A stretch of 64,000 nucleotides of DNA from Arthrobacter gandavensis (GTDB taxonomy: Bacteria > Actinomycetota > Actinomycetes > Actinomycetales > Micrococcaceae): positions 1,200,806 through 1,264,805 of the forward strand of contig NZ_VTFU01000001.1 in NCBI RefSeq assembly GCF_009192735.1, read 5' to 3'. Within the stretch, counting starts at the first letter, position 1; each line of letters begins with the position of its first letter. The notes under the pieces are model-generated. The model saw only the letters and a list, made by a program, of their open reading frames with translations, did no database searches and had not been told where the DNA came from. A program made the translations under genes and the position numbers. Below, piece by piece: positions 9,027 to 18,300 of the stretch.

Positions 9027-10156
9027 CGACACCCGCCGCCGGCATCCCGGCAACCCGCCCGCTGACGTCCCCCGTAAGGATCGTTCAGGTCGGTGCCGGC
9101 GCCATGGGCCGGGCGTGGATCCGAAACCTGCGGGACTCCCCCGATGTCGATCTGGTCGGCCTCGTCGACCTGGATGTCGGACTCGCACGGCGCGCCGCCG
9201 AGGATGAAGGAGTTTTGCCCCTTGCTGTCGGAGCATCCGTTGCGGACGTCGCCTCACGGTCAGGCGCCGACGCGGTCGTCAATGTGACCGTCCCCGGCGC
9301 CCACCTGCCGGTGAGCTCCGAAGCGTTGTTCGCAGGCCTGCCGGTGCTGTGCGAGAAGCCCATCGCGCCGACCGTCGCTGAGGCGCTCCTTCTCGCCGCG
9401 GCCGCGGAGGCTTCCGGACGCCTCCTGATGACCAGCCAGTCACGGCGCTACTATCCCTCGATCACCGCGTTCCGTGAACAAATCGCCGGCCTTGGGCAGT
9501 TGGGAACGGCGTCAGTCGAATTTGCGAAGGCACCCCGTTTCGGTGGTTTCCGCGACGAGATGTCACACGTGCTCCTCCTCGACATGGCGATCCACGCTTT
9601 TGACGCTGCCCGCTATGTCCTGGACCGCGACCCTGTTGCTGTGTACTGCGAGGAATACAACCCGGGCTGGAGTTGGTATGCGGACGGCGCAGCTGCGGCC
9701 GCCATCTTCGAGTTCGCCGGCGGAGTGCGTTTGACCTACAGCGGAAGCTGGTGTGCTGACGGATTGGAAACCTCCTGGAACGGTGTCTGGCGCGTCAACG
9801 GCGCCGGAGGGACTGCACGGTGGGACGGCGAGGCCCCCCCGGAATGGCAAGCCCGGGAATCCGGCGAAGTGCTGCGGGCGCACCCTGCGCCGGCACAGCA
9901 GGAAATCGCGGGATCACTGGCCGAATTCATCGGCGCCCTCCGCACCGGCCACACTCCGTCAGGGGAGGTCCACTCCAACGTCCTGAGCCTGGCGATGGTG
10001 GAGGCAGCTGTGCTTTCCTCAACCCGCGGCACGCGGGTACTCATCCACGATGTTCTCGAGGACGGCTATTCGACGGCGGTCGCAGCGGCGCGCGACGAGC
10101 GGGTCCGTGCGGCACTCACCTCCTGGGGCACGGTCCACGAGGGCCTCGCCCGCTGA
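9023..10156 (+). CDS. Gfo/Idh/MocA-family NAD(P)-dependent dehydrogenase
   Basis: 377-residue oxidoreductase. The Rossmann glycine motif VRIVQVGAGAMGRAWI lies at about 18-33 and the family signature CEKPIAPT at 110-117. The C-terminal beta-sheet domain contains EMSHVLLLDMAIHAFDAARYVLD, in which D and H fit the usual substrate-binding/catalytic positions. It starts at GTG overlapping the lacI stop. Such enzymes oxidise sugars or inositols, or work as NAD-dependent redox glycosidases. Here it probably handles a monosaccharide released by the neighbouring hydrolases. The exact substrate cannot be read from the sequence. Confidence 0.88.
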   Translation: MTTPAAGIPATRPLTSPVRIVQVGAGAMGRAWIRNLRDSPDVDLVGLVDLDVGLARRAAEDEGVLPLAVGASVADVASRSGADAVVNVTVPGAHLPVSSEALFAGLPVLCEKPIAPTVAEALLLAAAAEASGRLLMTSQSRRYYPSITAFREQIAGLGQLGTASVEFAKAPRFGGFRDEMSHVLLLDMAIHAFDAARYVLDRDPVAVYCEEYNPGWSWYADGAAAAAIFEFAGGVRLTYSGSWCADGLETSWNGVWRVNGAGGTARWDGEAPPEWQARESGEVLRAHPAPAQQEIAGSLAEFIGALRTGHTPSGEVHSNVLSLAMVEAAVLSSTRGTRVLIHDVLEDGYSTAVAAARDERVRAALTSWGTVHEGLAR

Positions 10157-10176
10157 TCAAAGAAGCGGAGCACACC

Positions 10177-12534
10177 ATGGCTGAGCACGTGTTCGAGACA
10201 TCCAGCGCCGCCGCCTCTTGGGAGGACGGACTCATCATCGGCAGCGGCCGGGTTGGCGCCGTCGTTTACGGTCCGGCGGACGCGATCAGCGTTTCCCTCG
10301 CGCACGAGCGCTACTTCCTCCCCCTCCACCCGCGCCCGGACGCACCCGACCTCGCTCAGGTGAGGACGCGCATGCGGGCGGCCCTGCTCGCCGGTGATGC
10401 CGAGGAGGCGGGCGCCGCGCTGGGTCAGGGCAGCCGGGCGTCCGGGTACGGCGACAGTTTGATCTGGACGGATCCGCTCGGCCTCTGCGCAACGCTCACG
10501 GTCCGGACCCCGGGCGGCGTTGCCGAGTCACGGCGGATCATTGACCCGCTGCTTGGCGAGGCGGCAGTCGAGTGGACCGATCTCGCGCTGCGGCGGCACG
10601 CCCTTCGGCTCATCGCCCCTTATGGAAGCGAGTCCGTGCTGATCACCCTCGAGGCAGACTCCGAGAGCACAGCTGTCGTCGAACTCGGGCTTGGCGCCGG
10701 CGGCGCCACACCTTTGGACACCGGTGTTCCCGACGGTTCCGCCGCGGTCACGGCAAGCGTGGAGGGCGGGGACCGCGGCATCCTTGAGGCCGCTGCCGGC
10801 TTCGGTTCGACCGGTGCCCGCGCGGTCATTACGGTCTCCACCGGGACAACGTGGGAGGTCCATGACGACATCACGCGGTCCGACGTGACGACCGGGCCCG
10901 GGGCCCCGCGGATGATACGAGTCGACGTCAGGATGCCTGCCGGCGAGCCCGGCACCGCGCGGTCCGGACCCCTGCCGGCTTCCTGGAACGACGTCCGCCT
11001 CGGGGAGAGGCGTGCCCGGGAACCCCTGACCCACGCCTCGCTGCTGGATCTGGCCGGCACTTCGGCGGGCACGAGGACTGAAGACCTGTGGTCCCAGGCC
11101 CGGGCCGGCGACGAAGGTTCCCGCCGCCGTGTAGTGGAGGCAGCCTACCTGAGCGGCCGGGCAAACATCATCGCCTCCACCGGCACCCTGCCACCCACGC
11201 TGCAGGGCGTCTGGCAGGGCACCTGGCGCCCCGCTTGGTCGGCGGACTACACCTTGAACGGCAATGTGCAGAACGGTGCGCTGGCAGGACTGGCCGTGAC
11301 AGGCACTCCTGAACTTGCCCTGTCACTCCTGAATCTTGTCCTTCCGCACCTGGACGACTACCGCGATAACGCCCGCCTCATCTTCGGTGCCGAGGGGATG
11401 CTCCTGCCCTCCCGGATGTCCACTCACGGCCGGGCGAGCCACTTCTCAGAGGACTACCCCCATGTGTTTTGGACCGGATGCGGCGGATGGGTTCTGCGGA
11501 TCCTGGCCGACGTTGTCGCCACGACCGGAGAAAGATCGATCGTTGATGACCGGGTCTGGGAACTGACGGAGGGAGTCCTCCGCTTCGCCGAGACCGCGTT
11601 ATTCGACGTCGACGGCGTCAGCCGGATTATTCCGTCCTACTCCCCCGAGAACACGCCCGGCGGCGCCCGGGTGCCCCTCGCAACGGATGCGACCGTCGAC
11701 GTCGCCATTCTCCGTGATGCCGCCCGGGCAACGGCGCTCCTTGGACGGGCGCGGGGAGATGACTCCCTGGATGCACGCTGGGCACGCGTTCTCGAGAATC
11801 TGCCGCCTTACCGCGTCGCCGCTGACGGCACCCTCGCAGAATGGCTTTCCGGCCCGTGGTCCGAAAACATCGCGCACCGCCATGCTTCCCAGCTTTACCC
11901 GCTGTGGTACGAAATTGATCCGGCCTTCGAGGGTGACGGCGAGGAGGCGGCCCGGTTGCGCGCAGCAGCCTCCGCGACGGTCCGGGAGAAGATCGCGTGG
12001 CGTGCAGCTGCGCCGTCGGCACCACCGGGCCGGATGGAGATGGCTTTCGGTCTGGTGCAGGTGGGGATGGCGGCAGCGGCGCTCGGGGACGCGGCGGCGG
12101 CTGAGGCGTGCGTTAATTGGCTGGCGCTCGAGCACTGGAGCCCGGCCCTGACAACAACGCACGATGCCGGCACGATCTTCAACCTTGATGCCAGCGGCGG
12201 ACTTCCCGGACTCGTTGCGTCGATGTTGCTGGGCTCCAGCACCGACTCATTGTCGGTGCTTCCCGCCCTGCCGGCCGCGTGGCCGAGCGGACGCGTGACG
12301 GGGCTGCGCGCCCGCGGCGGCGTCGTCATCGACCAGCTCGAATGGCATCCAGGCGGCGCCGCGTTCACGGTGCGCCGGCTCCCTGGAGCCGCATGGCTGG
12401 CCCCCTGCGCGGGCACGCTGCTCCGCCTTCCCCGCGCCTCCGCTCTCCTCGTGGACGGCATTCCGGCAAAGACCGGCCGGTTCGGCATCGGGCCACGGCC
12501 CCTGCGCGTCGAGATCCAATGGCTGCAAGGCTAG
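10177..12534 (+). CDS. Glycoside hydrolase family 95-like enzyme (alpha-L-fucosidase/galactosidase type)
   Basis: 785-residue protein without a signal peptide. The N-terminal beta-sandwich begins WEDGLIIGSGRVGAVVYG and contains AHERYFLP. The (alpha/alpha)6 core has LPPTLQGVWQGTWRPAWSAD and YTLNGNVQNGALAGL, and later PSYSPENTPGG, all resembling GH95 landmarks. The ATG at 10177 follows a GGAG-containing site and lies 20 bases after the dehydrogenase; a longer frame overlapping that gene is rejected. Known GH95 enzymes release alpha-1,2-L-fucose or alpha-L-galactose, sugars found on xyloglucan and arabinogalactan side chains. Assignment to GH95 is fairly firm, substrate is not. Confidence 0.78.
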   Translation: MAEHVFETSSAAASWEDGLIIGSGRVGAVVYGPADAISVSLAHERYFLPLHPRPDAPDLAQVRTRMRAALLAGDAEEAGAALGQGSRASGYGDSLIWTDPLGLCATLTVRTPGGVAESRRIIDPLLGEAAVEWTDLALRRHALRLIAPYGSESVLITLEADSESTAVVELGLGAGGATPLDTGVPDGSAAVTASVEGGDRGILEAAAGFGSTGARAVITVSTGTTWEVHDDITRSDVTTGPGAPRMIRVDVRMPAGEPGTARSGPLPASWNDVRLGERRAREPLTHASLLDLAGTSAGTRTEDLWSQARAGDEGSRRRVVEAAYLSGRANIIASTGTLPPTLQGVWQGTWRPAWSADYTLNGNVQNGALAGLAVTGTPELALSLLNLVLPHLDDYRDNARLIFGAEGMLLPSRMSTHGRASHFSEDYPHVFWTGCGGWVLRILADVVATTGERSIVDDRVWELTEGVLRFAETALFDVDGVSRIIPSYSPENTPGGARVPLATDATVDVAILRDAARATALLGRARGDDSLDARWARVLENLPPYRVAADGTLAEWLSGPWSENIAHRHASQLYPLWYEIDPAFEGDGEEAARLRAAASATVREKIAWRAAAPSAPPGRMEMAFGLVQVGMAAAALGDAAAAEACVNWLALEHWSPALTTTHDAGTIFNLDASGGLPGLVASMLLGSSTDSLSVLPALPAAWPSGRVTGLRARGGVVIDQLEWHPGGAAFTVRRLPGAAWLAPCAGTLLRLPRASALLVDGIPAKTGRFGIGPRPLRVEIQWLQG

Positions 12535-12572
12535 ACCGCCCCGGCTGCGCCGGAGTCGAAGAGGTTCGGAAC

Positions 12573-12594
12573 AGACGAGCATCGTCTCTTTTCA
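12573..12594 (+). terminator. Hairpin terminator after the GH95 gene
   Basis: AGACGA and TCGTCT form a 6-bp stem with a 3-base loop, followed by CTTTTC. It lies 39 bases downstream of the GH95 stop and at the end of the convergent GH127 gene. A second small hairpin (CCGGC/GCCGG) sits at 12541-12553. Confidence 0.5.
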
Positions 12595-14418
12595 CTTGTT
12601 GCGTGATTTGATCGGGAAATAGAGCGAGTACGGCTCGTCGACGATTTCATGCACGGGGCGGAAGCGGATCGCGGTGGATTGACCAACGGTGCGGTATCCG
12701 CGGAGCCATTCGGTCCACTGGCGCTCGTTGTCCGGTGCGAGAAGGGAGGCGGCCGAAGACGCATCGCCGTCCAGGCTCACCTCGCGGTCCACGAGTCCGG
12801 CCAGCACCACCGGCCCCTCTGCGAAGGCGACCGTAGCCGGCTCATCGGGGATTGGCACGGCCCGAAGGGCAAACGGGAACGCAATGTCAACGCTGGTCCG
12901 AACGCCGGGATGGTTGATGATGAGGGCACCCTCCACGTGCTCCACCCGGTCGTCCCCCGACAGCATGGGCTCCGCGGCGCTCCACTCCGGGACCCTGATC
13001 CGCACGCTCAGCGCGGCTCCTTCGTTCGAAGTGATCTCGATGCGGATCCGGACAGCGGAAGGCCTGTGGGCATCGCCGGCACCGCCTGCATTCGAATCCG
13101 GACCGACGTAGCCGGCGTCGTCAAGAACCTTGACCCGCACGTCGGCGTCACCGTTGGTGGCAGCGACCCTCGCCCGCGCCGAAATGTGCTGGGCAACCGT
13201 CAGCACGCCGTCCTCCCCCAGATAGAAGATCAGGCCGGAATGCCGGGTGTGGGCCTGCACCAGGGTGCCATGGCAGCACCAAAAGTCCTCTGTTGGAGTT
13301 CCCCAGTTCTTGCGGCCGCCGCCCTCAAGCGGGAGGAAGTAGGCGACCATGCCGGTGCGCGGATTCTGCTGGGCAAGGATTCCGTTGTAAAGGTTCTGCT
13401 CAATGTAGTCGGCGTATGAGAGATCCCCCGTCCACCGCATCAGGGTGTCCGCGAGGCGGATCATGTTGTAGACACTGCAATGCTCCTGCGTCTTTTCGCC
13501 CCGGCGTGAGGCGAACTCGAACGGAGGCGTCCAAATCTCGCCGGAGGTCTGGCCCCCCGTGCAGAACGTGCCTCGGCTGGTGACGGCCTGGTCCCAGTAC
13601 GCCTCAACGATGCGGCGCCAGCGGTCTTCACCCGTGACTTCATAGGCACGGGCAGCACCGAGGACTTCTGGAATGGTGGTGTTGGCATGCATGTTGGTCA
13701 GCATGTCCCGCCCCGCAAGCAGCCCGTCGAAAAGGGAACGGTGGTAGTAGCGTTCGAGCAGTTCCAAGTAGATGCTGTCTCCGGTAAGAGCGAAAAGATC
13801 AGCCCACACTTCGATCATTCCCCCGGTCTCGACCTCCAGGATTGTTTGGAATGCATCGTCGTCGAACCCCCGCGCCCATTCGAGGATCGGTGTGGTCGCG
13901 TTTCGGGCCAACCGCAGTGCCCGCTCATCGCCGAGATCCGAGTGGACATCCACGAGTCCCATCAGAGTTTTGTGCATCGCGTACTGCGGCGCCCACACGG
14001 GCCGGCCATCCGCGAGTCGGCGAAGGAAAGCCGGCGGAACAGCCCAAATCCACCCTCCCCCGTTCTCAAGCTGACAGCGCTCAAGTCCGTCGAGGACTGA
14101 GCCGATCCGCGCACGGAGCAGGCTGTCCCCCGTCACCGCAACTTCCCGGGCCGCGGCCGACAGCCAATGGCCGAGAAAATGGCCGCGCAGGAGCGCGCCG
14201 GGTGTCTCCCAGCCCCAATGGCGCTCCAAGCCGCGGGCCGCGTCCCGGGAGGACTGGAGATGCCAGGCCTGGTCGCCGATCCCGGCTTCAAGGAAGAAGT
14301 TCTGCAGCAGTGCGTCGTCTTGCAGCGACAGGAGGTAGGCCCGGTTCAACCGGCGGCGGTCATCGAAGATGCCACCCTCGAGACGGCTGCCGTCCGGTGC
14401 CAACTGGGCCAGCTTCAT
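12592..14418 (-). CDS. GH127/GH146-type beta-L-arabinofuranosidase (DUF1680 family)
   Basis: 608-residue protein of the former DUF1680 family, with an (alpha/alpha)6 barrel (GDQAWHLQSSRDAARGLERHW, HFLGHWLSAAA, YAMHKTLMGLVD) and C-terminal beta-domains. The zinc-cysteine active site expected for GH127 is visible: EHCSVYNMIRL and the vicinal cysteines in DFWCCHGTL. It has no signal peptide. The ATG at 14418 follows GAGGAG, and the operator palindrome at 14436 is about 20 bases upstream. Characterised members remove terminal beta-L-arabinofuranose from hydroxyproline-linked or pectic oligosaccharides. It is divergent from GH36-GH51-GH27. Confidence 0.88.
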   Translation of the reverse strand: MKLAQLAPDGSRLEGGIFDDRRRLNRAYLLSLQDDALLQNFFLEAGIGDQAWHLQSSRDAARGLERHWGWETPGALLRGHFLGHWLSAAAREVAVTGDSLLRARIGSVLDGLERCQLENGGGWIWAVPPAFLRRLADGRPVWAPQYAMHKTLMGLVDVHSDLGDERALRLARNATTPILEWARGFDDDAFQTILEVETGGMIEVWADLFALTGDSIYLELLERYYHRSLFDGLLAGRDMLTNMHANTTIPEVLGAARAYEVTGEDRWRRIVEAYWDQAVTSRGTFCTGGQTSGEIWTPPFEFASRRGEKTQEHCSVYNMIRLADTLMRWTGDLSYADYIEQNLYNGILAQQNPRTGMVAYFLPLEGGGRKNWGTPTEDFWCCHGTLVQAHTRHSGLIFYLGEDGVLTVAQHISARARVAATNGDADVRVKVLDDAGYVGPDSNAGGAGDAHRPSAVRIRIEITSNEGAALSVRIRVPEWSAAEPMLSGDDRVEHVEGALIINHPGVRTSVDIAFPFALRAVPIPDEPATVAFAEGPVVLAGLVDREVSLDGDASSAASLLAPDNERQWTEWLRGYRTVGQSTAIRFRPVHEIVDEPYSLYFPIKSRNK

Positions 14419-14434
14419 AAATGCTCCTCTTCTT

Positions 14435-14448
14435 TGAGATCGATCTCT
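14435..14448. promoter_or_regulatory. Predicted LacI-type operator O3 (divergent GH127 / GH36)
   Basis: TGAGATCGATCTCT matches the locus palindrome at 13 of 14 bases; the inner 12 bases GAGATCGATCTC are perfectly self-complementary. It lies between the divergent starts at 14418 and 14478, next to AT-rich promoter-like sequence (TACTTTACTC and its complement). One repressor could thus control both transcripts. Confidence 0.65.
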
Positions 14449-14477
14449 GTTACTTTACTCACTTATGGAATGACGGT

Positions 14478-16682
14478 ATGAATATCCGTATGGAATTTCC
14501 GCGGGTTATTCACCTCTTCGCTGAGGACGTGTCAGTCCTGCTCACCCAGGCCGCAGGTGCTCCACCGGCGATCGTTCACTGGGGCCCACGGATCAACGCG
14601 GACGATCACGAGCTTGTGGACTACGCGCGGACCAGCTTTCGGCCGGGCATCGGCAACCAGTCCGACGTTCCCTATGAAGCCGGGATCCTGCCTGAACACT
14701 CTTACGGCTGGAGTGGCTTGCCCGGAATCCGGGCCCACCGCACAGGCGCGGCGTGGTCCCCCCGGTTGGAGGTCAGCTCGGTCACCGTGGACGGTGAAAC
14801 CCTGGCAGAGGGCTGCGTCGCGCAATGCCCGGGGGGCCTCGTGGCCATTAGTGCCCACGACGAATGGGCTAAAATTCACGTCGAGATAGAGATCGATCTC
14901 TCGCCCCGTGGATTACTGCGCACCAGGACCAGCGTGCGCAATGACGGCACTGGTTCCAATCATCTCGAAGTGATCGGCGTCGATCCTTCTCTGCGTCTGC
15001 CGTTGGACGCCCGCGAAATCCTTGATTTCTCGGGTCGGTGGGGCACCGAGAAGATTCCGCAGCGTCACCCCGTCGTGGTGGGAACCCATGCACGGGAGTC
15101 CCGCCGCGGGCGCACCGGTCTGGACGCCACGACAGTCGTCGCGATTGGAACACCGGGCTTTGATGCCGGGTCCGGCCGCGTGTGGCTCTGTCACGTCGGC
15201 ATCGGCGGTAACCACGAGCACGCTGTCGAACGCAGCGACGGGTATCTGGCTTTTCGCGGCGGCGAACTTCTCCTGCCCGGTGAAGTGCGTCTTGCAAGTG
15301 GCGAAAGATACGTCTCCCCCTGGGTTTACGGCAGCTTAGGGATTGGACTGGATTCCGCCTCGGCACGTTACCACGACTTCTTACGGGACCGTTCGCTTTC
15401 CTCCCACCGTCCCCGCCCCGTCACGCTCAATGTGTGGGAGGCCGTGTACTTCGATCAGGACTTCGAGACACTGGCGGACCTTGCGACGCGTGCCGCGGAC
15501 CTCGGAGTCGAGCGCTATGTCCTCGATGACGGGTGGTTCCAAGGCCGTTCTGACGACACCGCGGGGTTGGGCGACTGGATTCCCGACGAGAAGTCCTGGC
15601 CGGACGGTCTCGCGCCCCTCGCCGAGCATGTCCGCGGCCTCGGGATGGAGTTTGGTTTGTGGGTCGAGCCGGAAATGGTCAATGAGGACTCCGACCTCGC
15701 CCGCGCGCACCCCGACTGGCTTCTCCGGGCGCGCGCGGAACTGCCACCTCGTTTCCGCAATCAGCAGGTCCTGGACCTGACGAATCCAGAGGCCTTTGCG
15801 CACATTCTCGGCGTCCTCGATGGCCTGGTCAGCGACCTCGGCGTCGCCTGCCTCAAGTGGGACCACAACCGCGACCTGATCGATGCCGGCCATCCCGGTA
15901 CAGGGACGCCCGCTGTCCACGACCAAACCCTCGCCGTCTACGAACTGATCGATCAGCTGCGGTCCCGACACCCCGGGCTGGAGATCGAGAGCTGCGCTTC
16001 GGGCGGCGGCCGGGTCGACCTGGGCATTCTCCAGCGCACTGACCGCGTGCATACCTCCGACAATCAGGATCCCCTCGACCGCGCCCGGATGCTGCGGTGG
16101 ACCGGACTCCTGGTCCCACCCGAAATGCTCGGATCACACGTCGCTTCAGCTGTCTCCTCCGTCACCGGGCGCACGAGCGATCTTCATACCCGCTGCGCGA
16201 TCGCTTTCCTCGGTCATTTCGGCATCGAATGGGATATTCGCGAATTGAGCAGCGAGGACAGCGCCACCCTGTCCCGCTGGATTGCCGCTTACCAGCAGCA
16301 TCGGGAACTGATCAGCACCGGCAGGGTCGTCGCCAACGGAGACTTTGACCCTGATGCCCCGGCCCTGCGCGGTGTCGTCGCCGCCGACGGTTCCGAGGCC
16401 ATCTACACCTTGGTAACGCCGCCGCTGTCCGCGGACTCACGGCGCAGGGTCCGGCTGCCGGGGCTCCTCTCCGATGCCAGCTACCGTATCGAGTCTGCCC
16501 GCCCCGAGTCGCTCGGACCATGGTGGCTGAATCCGTCCTGGTTGGACTCAACCTCCGATCTCGATTCTGTAGCTGAGGCTCCGTCCTACTCGGGGAGCCT
16601 GCTCCGGGAGGCTGGACTCGACCTGCCCACCTTCCACCCCGACAGGGCACTGGTATTGCGGCTGGTCCGCATCGATGCCTGA
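14478..16682 (+). CDS. GH36 alpha-galactosidase
   Basis: 734-residue alpha-galactosidase. A large N-terminal beta-sandwich (YEAGILPEHSYGWSGLPGIRAHR) precedes the barrel with the motifs VLDDGWF, LWVEPEMV and KWDHNRD (nucleophile Asp462). The acid/base region is ESCASGGGRVDLGILQRTDR followed by SDNQD (Asp528). No signal peptide. The start is uncertain: ATG at 14478 (MNIRMEF) is chosen, with 14490 as an alternative; the ATG at 14421 lies upstream of the operator and would translate through it. A perfect 14-bp copy of the operator palindrome lies within codons 137-142. It leads GH36-GH51-GH27 and probably releases terminal alpha-galactose from imported oligosaccharides. Confidence 0.9.
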   Translation: MNIRMEFPRVIHLFAEDVSVLLTQAAGAPPAIVHWGPRINADDHELVDYARTSFRPGIGNQSDVPYEAGILPEHSYGWSGLPGIRAHRTGAAWSPRLEVSSVTVDGETLAEGCVAQCPGGLVAISAHDEWAKIHVEIEIDLSPRGLLRTRTSVRNDGTGSNHLEVIGVDPSLRLPLDAREILDFSGRWGTEKIPQRHPVVVGTHARESRRGRTGLDATTVVAIGTPGFDAGSGRVWLCHVGIGGNHEHAVERSDGYLAFRGGELLLPGEVRLASGERYVSPWVYGSLGIGLDSASARYHDFLRDRSLSSHRPRPVTLNVWEAVYFDQDFETLADLATRAADLGVERYVLDDGWFQGRSDDTAGLGDWIPDEKSWPDGLAPLAEHVRGLGMEFGLWVEPEMVNEDSDLARAHPDWLLRARAELPPRFRNQQVLDLTNPEAFAHILGVLDGLVSDLGVACLKWDHNRDLIDAGHPGTGTPAVHDQTLAVYELIDQLRSRHPGLEIESCASGGGRVDLGILQRTDRVHTSDNQDPLDRARMLRWTGLLVPPEMLGSHVASAVSSVTGRTSDLHTRCAIAFLGHFGIEWDIRELSSEDSATLSRWIAAYQQHRELISTGRVVANGDFDPDAPALRGVVAADGSEAIYTLVTPPLSADSRRRVRLPGLLSDASYRIESARPESLGPWWLNPSWLDSTSDLDSVAEAPSYSGSLLREAGLDLPTFHPDRALVLRLVRIDA
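14888..14901. promoter_or_regulatory. Perfect intragenic copy of the LacI-type palindrome (O4)
   Basis: AGAGATCGATCTCT is a perfect 14-bp palindrome inside the GH36 coding sequence, about 410 bases downstream of that gene's start and 453 bases from operator O3. It is the best version of the sequence shared by the two control regions of the locus. It could be an auxiliary operator for looping or a roadblock site. Chance or coding constraint is possible, because it encodes the common residues EIDLS. Confidence 0.5.
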
Positions 16683-16736
16683 TCCTCAGCGGTGCGCCGC
16701 GGCCCTCAGCCAACCCCAACCTCACTGGAGCCCTTC

Positions 16737-18266
16737 GTGAACACCACCAATACCACCGTCACCATAGATCTGGACCGGCCCGGCGCCACCATCAGCAAGC
16801 ACCTCTACGGCCACTTCGCTGAGCACCTTGGGCGGTGCATTTATGACGGCTTCTGGGTTGGCGAGGACTCCCCGGTCCCGAATGTTGGGGGAATCCGGCT
16901 CGACGTGGTTGAGGCCCTGCGCGCCTTGGACATCCCGAACCTGCGTTGGCCTGGCGGCTGTTTCGCTGACCGCTACCACTGGACCGACGGCATTGGGCCC
17001 CGCGCGGACCGCCCGGGCCTTATCAACACGCTATGGGGAGGGGTCGCCGAGGACAACTCATTCGGGACCCACGAGTTCATGGCCCTCTGTGAACTGCTCG
17101 GAGCCGAGGCCTACATCTCGGGTAATGTCGGCTCAGGCACAGTGCAGGAAATGGCCGATTGGATCGAGTATCTGACCGGTGCCGGCACGTCCCCGATGGC
17201 CGACCTTCGCCGCTCGCACGGGCGGGAGAAGCCTTGGACCGTAGCGTTCTGGGGACTCGGCAACGAAAGTTGGGGCTGCGGCGGCAACATGCGCGCCGGC
17301 GCGTACGCCGACCTGGCCCGTCAGTTCGGCACCTTCTGCCAAAGCGGGAACGAAACGCCTCTCTATCGCATCGCGGCTGGAGCGGACGGCGCCGATACCG
17401 CCTGGACGAAGACCCTGATGGAGGTTATCCCCGAGATAGGCGCGCACCCCTTCTCCTCTGTGCCGTGGGAAGGTGTCTCGGTGCATTACTACACGATCGG
17501 CGGAAGCTGGTCCGCGAAGGGAAGTGCAACAGAGTTCGATGACGCTTCCTATTGGAGCACCATCGTGGCAGCGCAAGGCATCGAGGAGCTGCTTCGCTCG
17601 CATGCCGCCGTCATGGATGTCTACGACCCCGAGAAGAAGTACGGGATGGTCCTGGATGAGTGGGGCACGTGGTGGGATGTCGAGCCAGGGACCCACCCCG
17701 GGTTCCTCTTTCAACAGAACACCATGCGCGACGCCATGGTGGCCGCCTGGCACTTTGACGTCTTTCACGGCTTCGCCGACCGCCTCAGGATGGCGAACAT
17801 CGCACAGACGGTCAATGTGCTGCAGGCGATGCTGCTGACTGATCCCGACGGGGGCGGGATGGTTCGAACGCCCACCTACCATGTGTTCGAAATGAACAAG
17901 GGCCACCACGACGCCACGGTGCTCCCCACGGCCGTTACCGGCCCCACCCACACTGTGGACGGCCGAGACTTCCCTGTCGCATCCGCATCCGCGAGCACGA
18001 AAGACGGCAGGGTTCTGGTCTCCCTCACGAATGTCAGCCTGGACTCCCCGCTCCACATCAACCTGGCGTTCCGCGGCGGCACGGTCAGCGGCGGCGCCGG
18101 ACGCCTCCTCACTTCCACCCGTCCCGATGCACACAACCGCCCGGGCGCAGCCGACGTCGTAAGTCCCGTCGAGCTTAAGGGCTTCGAGGCCACCCCCACG
18201 GGTCTGCGCCTCACCCTTCCCCCGCACTCCTTCGCCACTGTGACCGTTGATGCCGATGTCCTTTGA
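16737..18266 (+). CDS. GH51 alpha-L-arabinofuranosidase
   Basis: 509-residue GH51 enzyme, cytoplasmic. The N-terminus has the family segment ISKHLYGHFAEHLGRCIYDGFWVG, then NLRWPGGCFADRYHW. The acid/base is Glu177 in WGLGNESWGCGG and the nucleophile is Glu308 in VLDEWGTWWD. A C-terminal beta-sandwich follows. The GTG at 16737 is chosen because a GGAG site lies 7 bases upstream and the conserved region starts at once; 15 further upstream codons are open but unsupported. It is 54 bases after the GH36 gene. It should remove alpha-L-arabinofuranose from arabinan, arabinoxylan or arabinogalactan fragments, complementing the beta-specific GH127 enzyme. Confidence 0.93.
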   Translation: MNTTNTTVTIDLDRPGATISKHLYGHFAEHLGRCIYDGFWVGEDSPVPNVGGIRLDVVEALRALDIPNLRWPGGCFADRYHWTDGIGPRADRPGLINTLWGGVAEDNSFGTHEFMALCELLGAEAYISGNVGSGTVQEMADWIEYLTGAGTSPMADLRRSHGREKPWTVAFWGLGNESWGCGGNMRAGAYADLARQFGTFCQSGNETPLYRIAAGADGADTAWTKTLMEVIPEIGAHPFSSVPWEGVSVHYYTIGGSWSAKGSATEFDDASYWSTIVAAQGIEELLRSHAAVMDVYDPEKKYGMVLDEWGTWWDVEPGTHPGFLFQQNTMRDAMVAAWHFDVFHGFADRLRMANIAQTVNVLQAMLLTDPDGGGMVRTPTYHVFEMNKGHHDATVLPTAVTGPTHTVDGRDFPVASASASTKDGRVLVSLTNVSLDSPLHINLAFRGGTVSGGAGRLLTSTRPDAHNRPGAADVVSPVELKGFEATPTGLRLTLPPHSFATVTVDADVL

Positions 18267-18300
18267 CCCGCGTCCGCACCCTGCGGCCGGAACGGACCGC

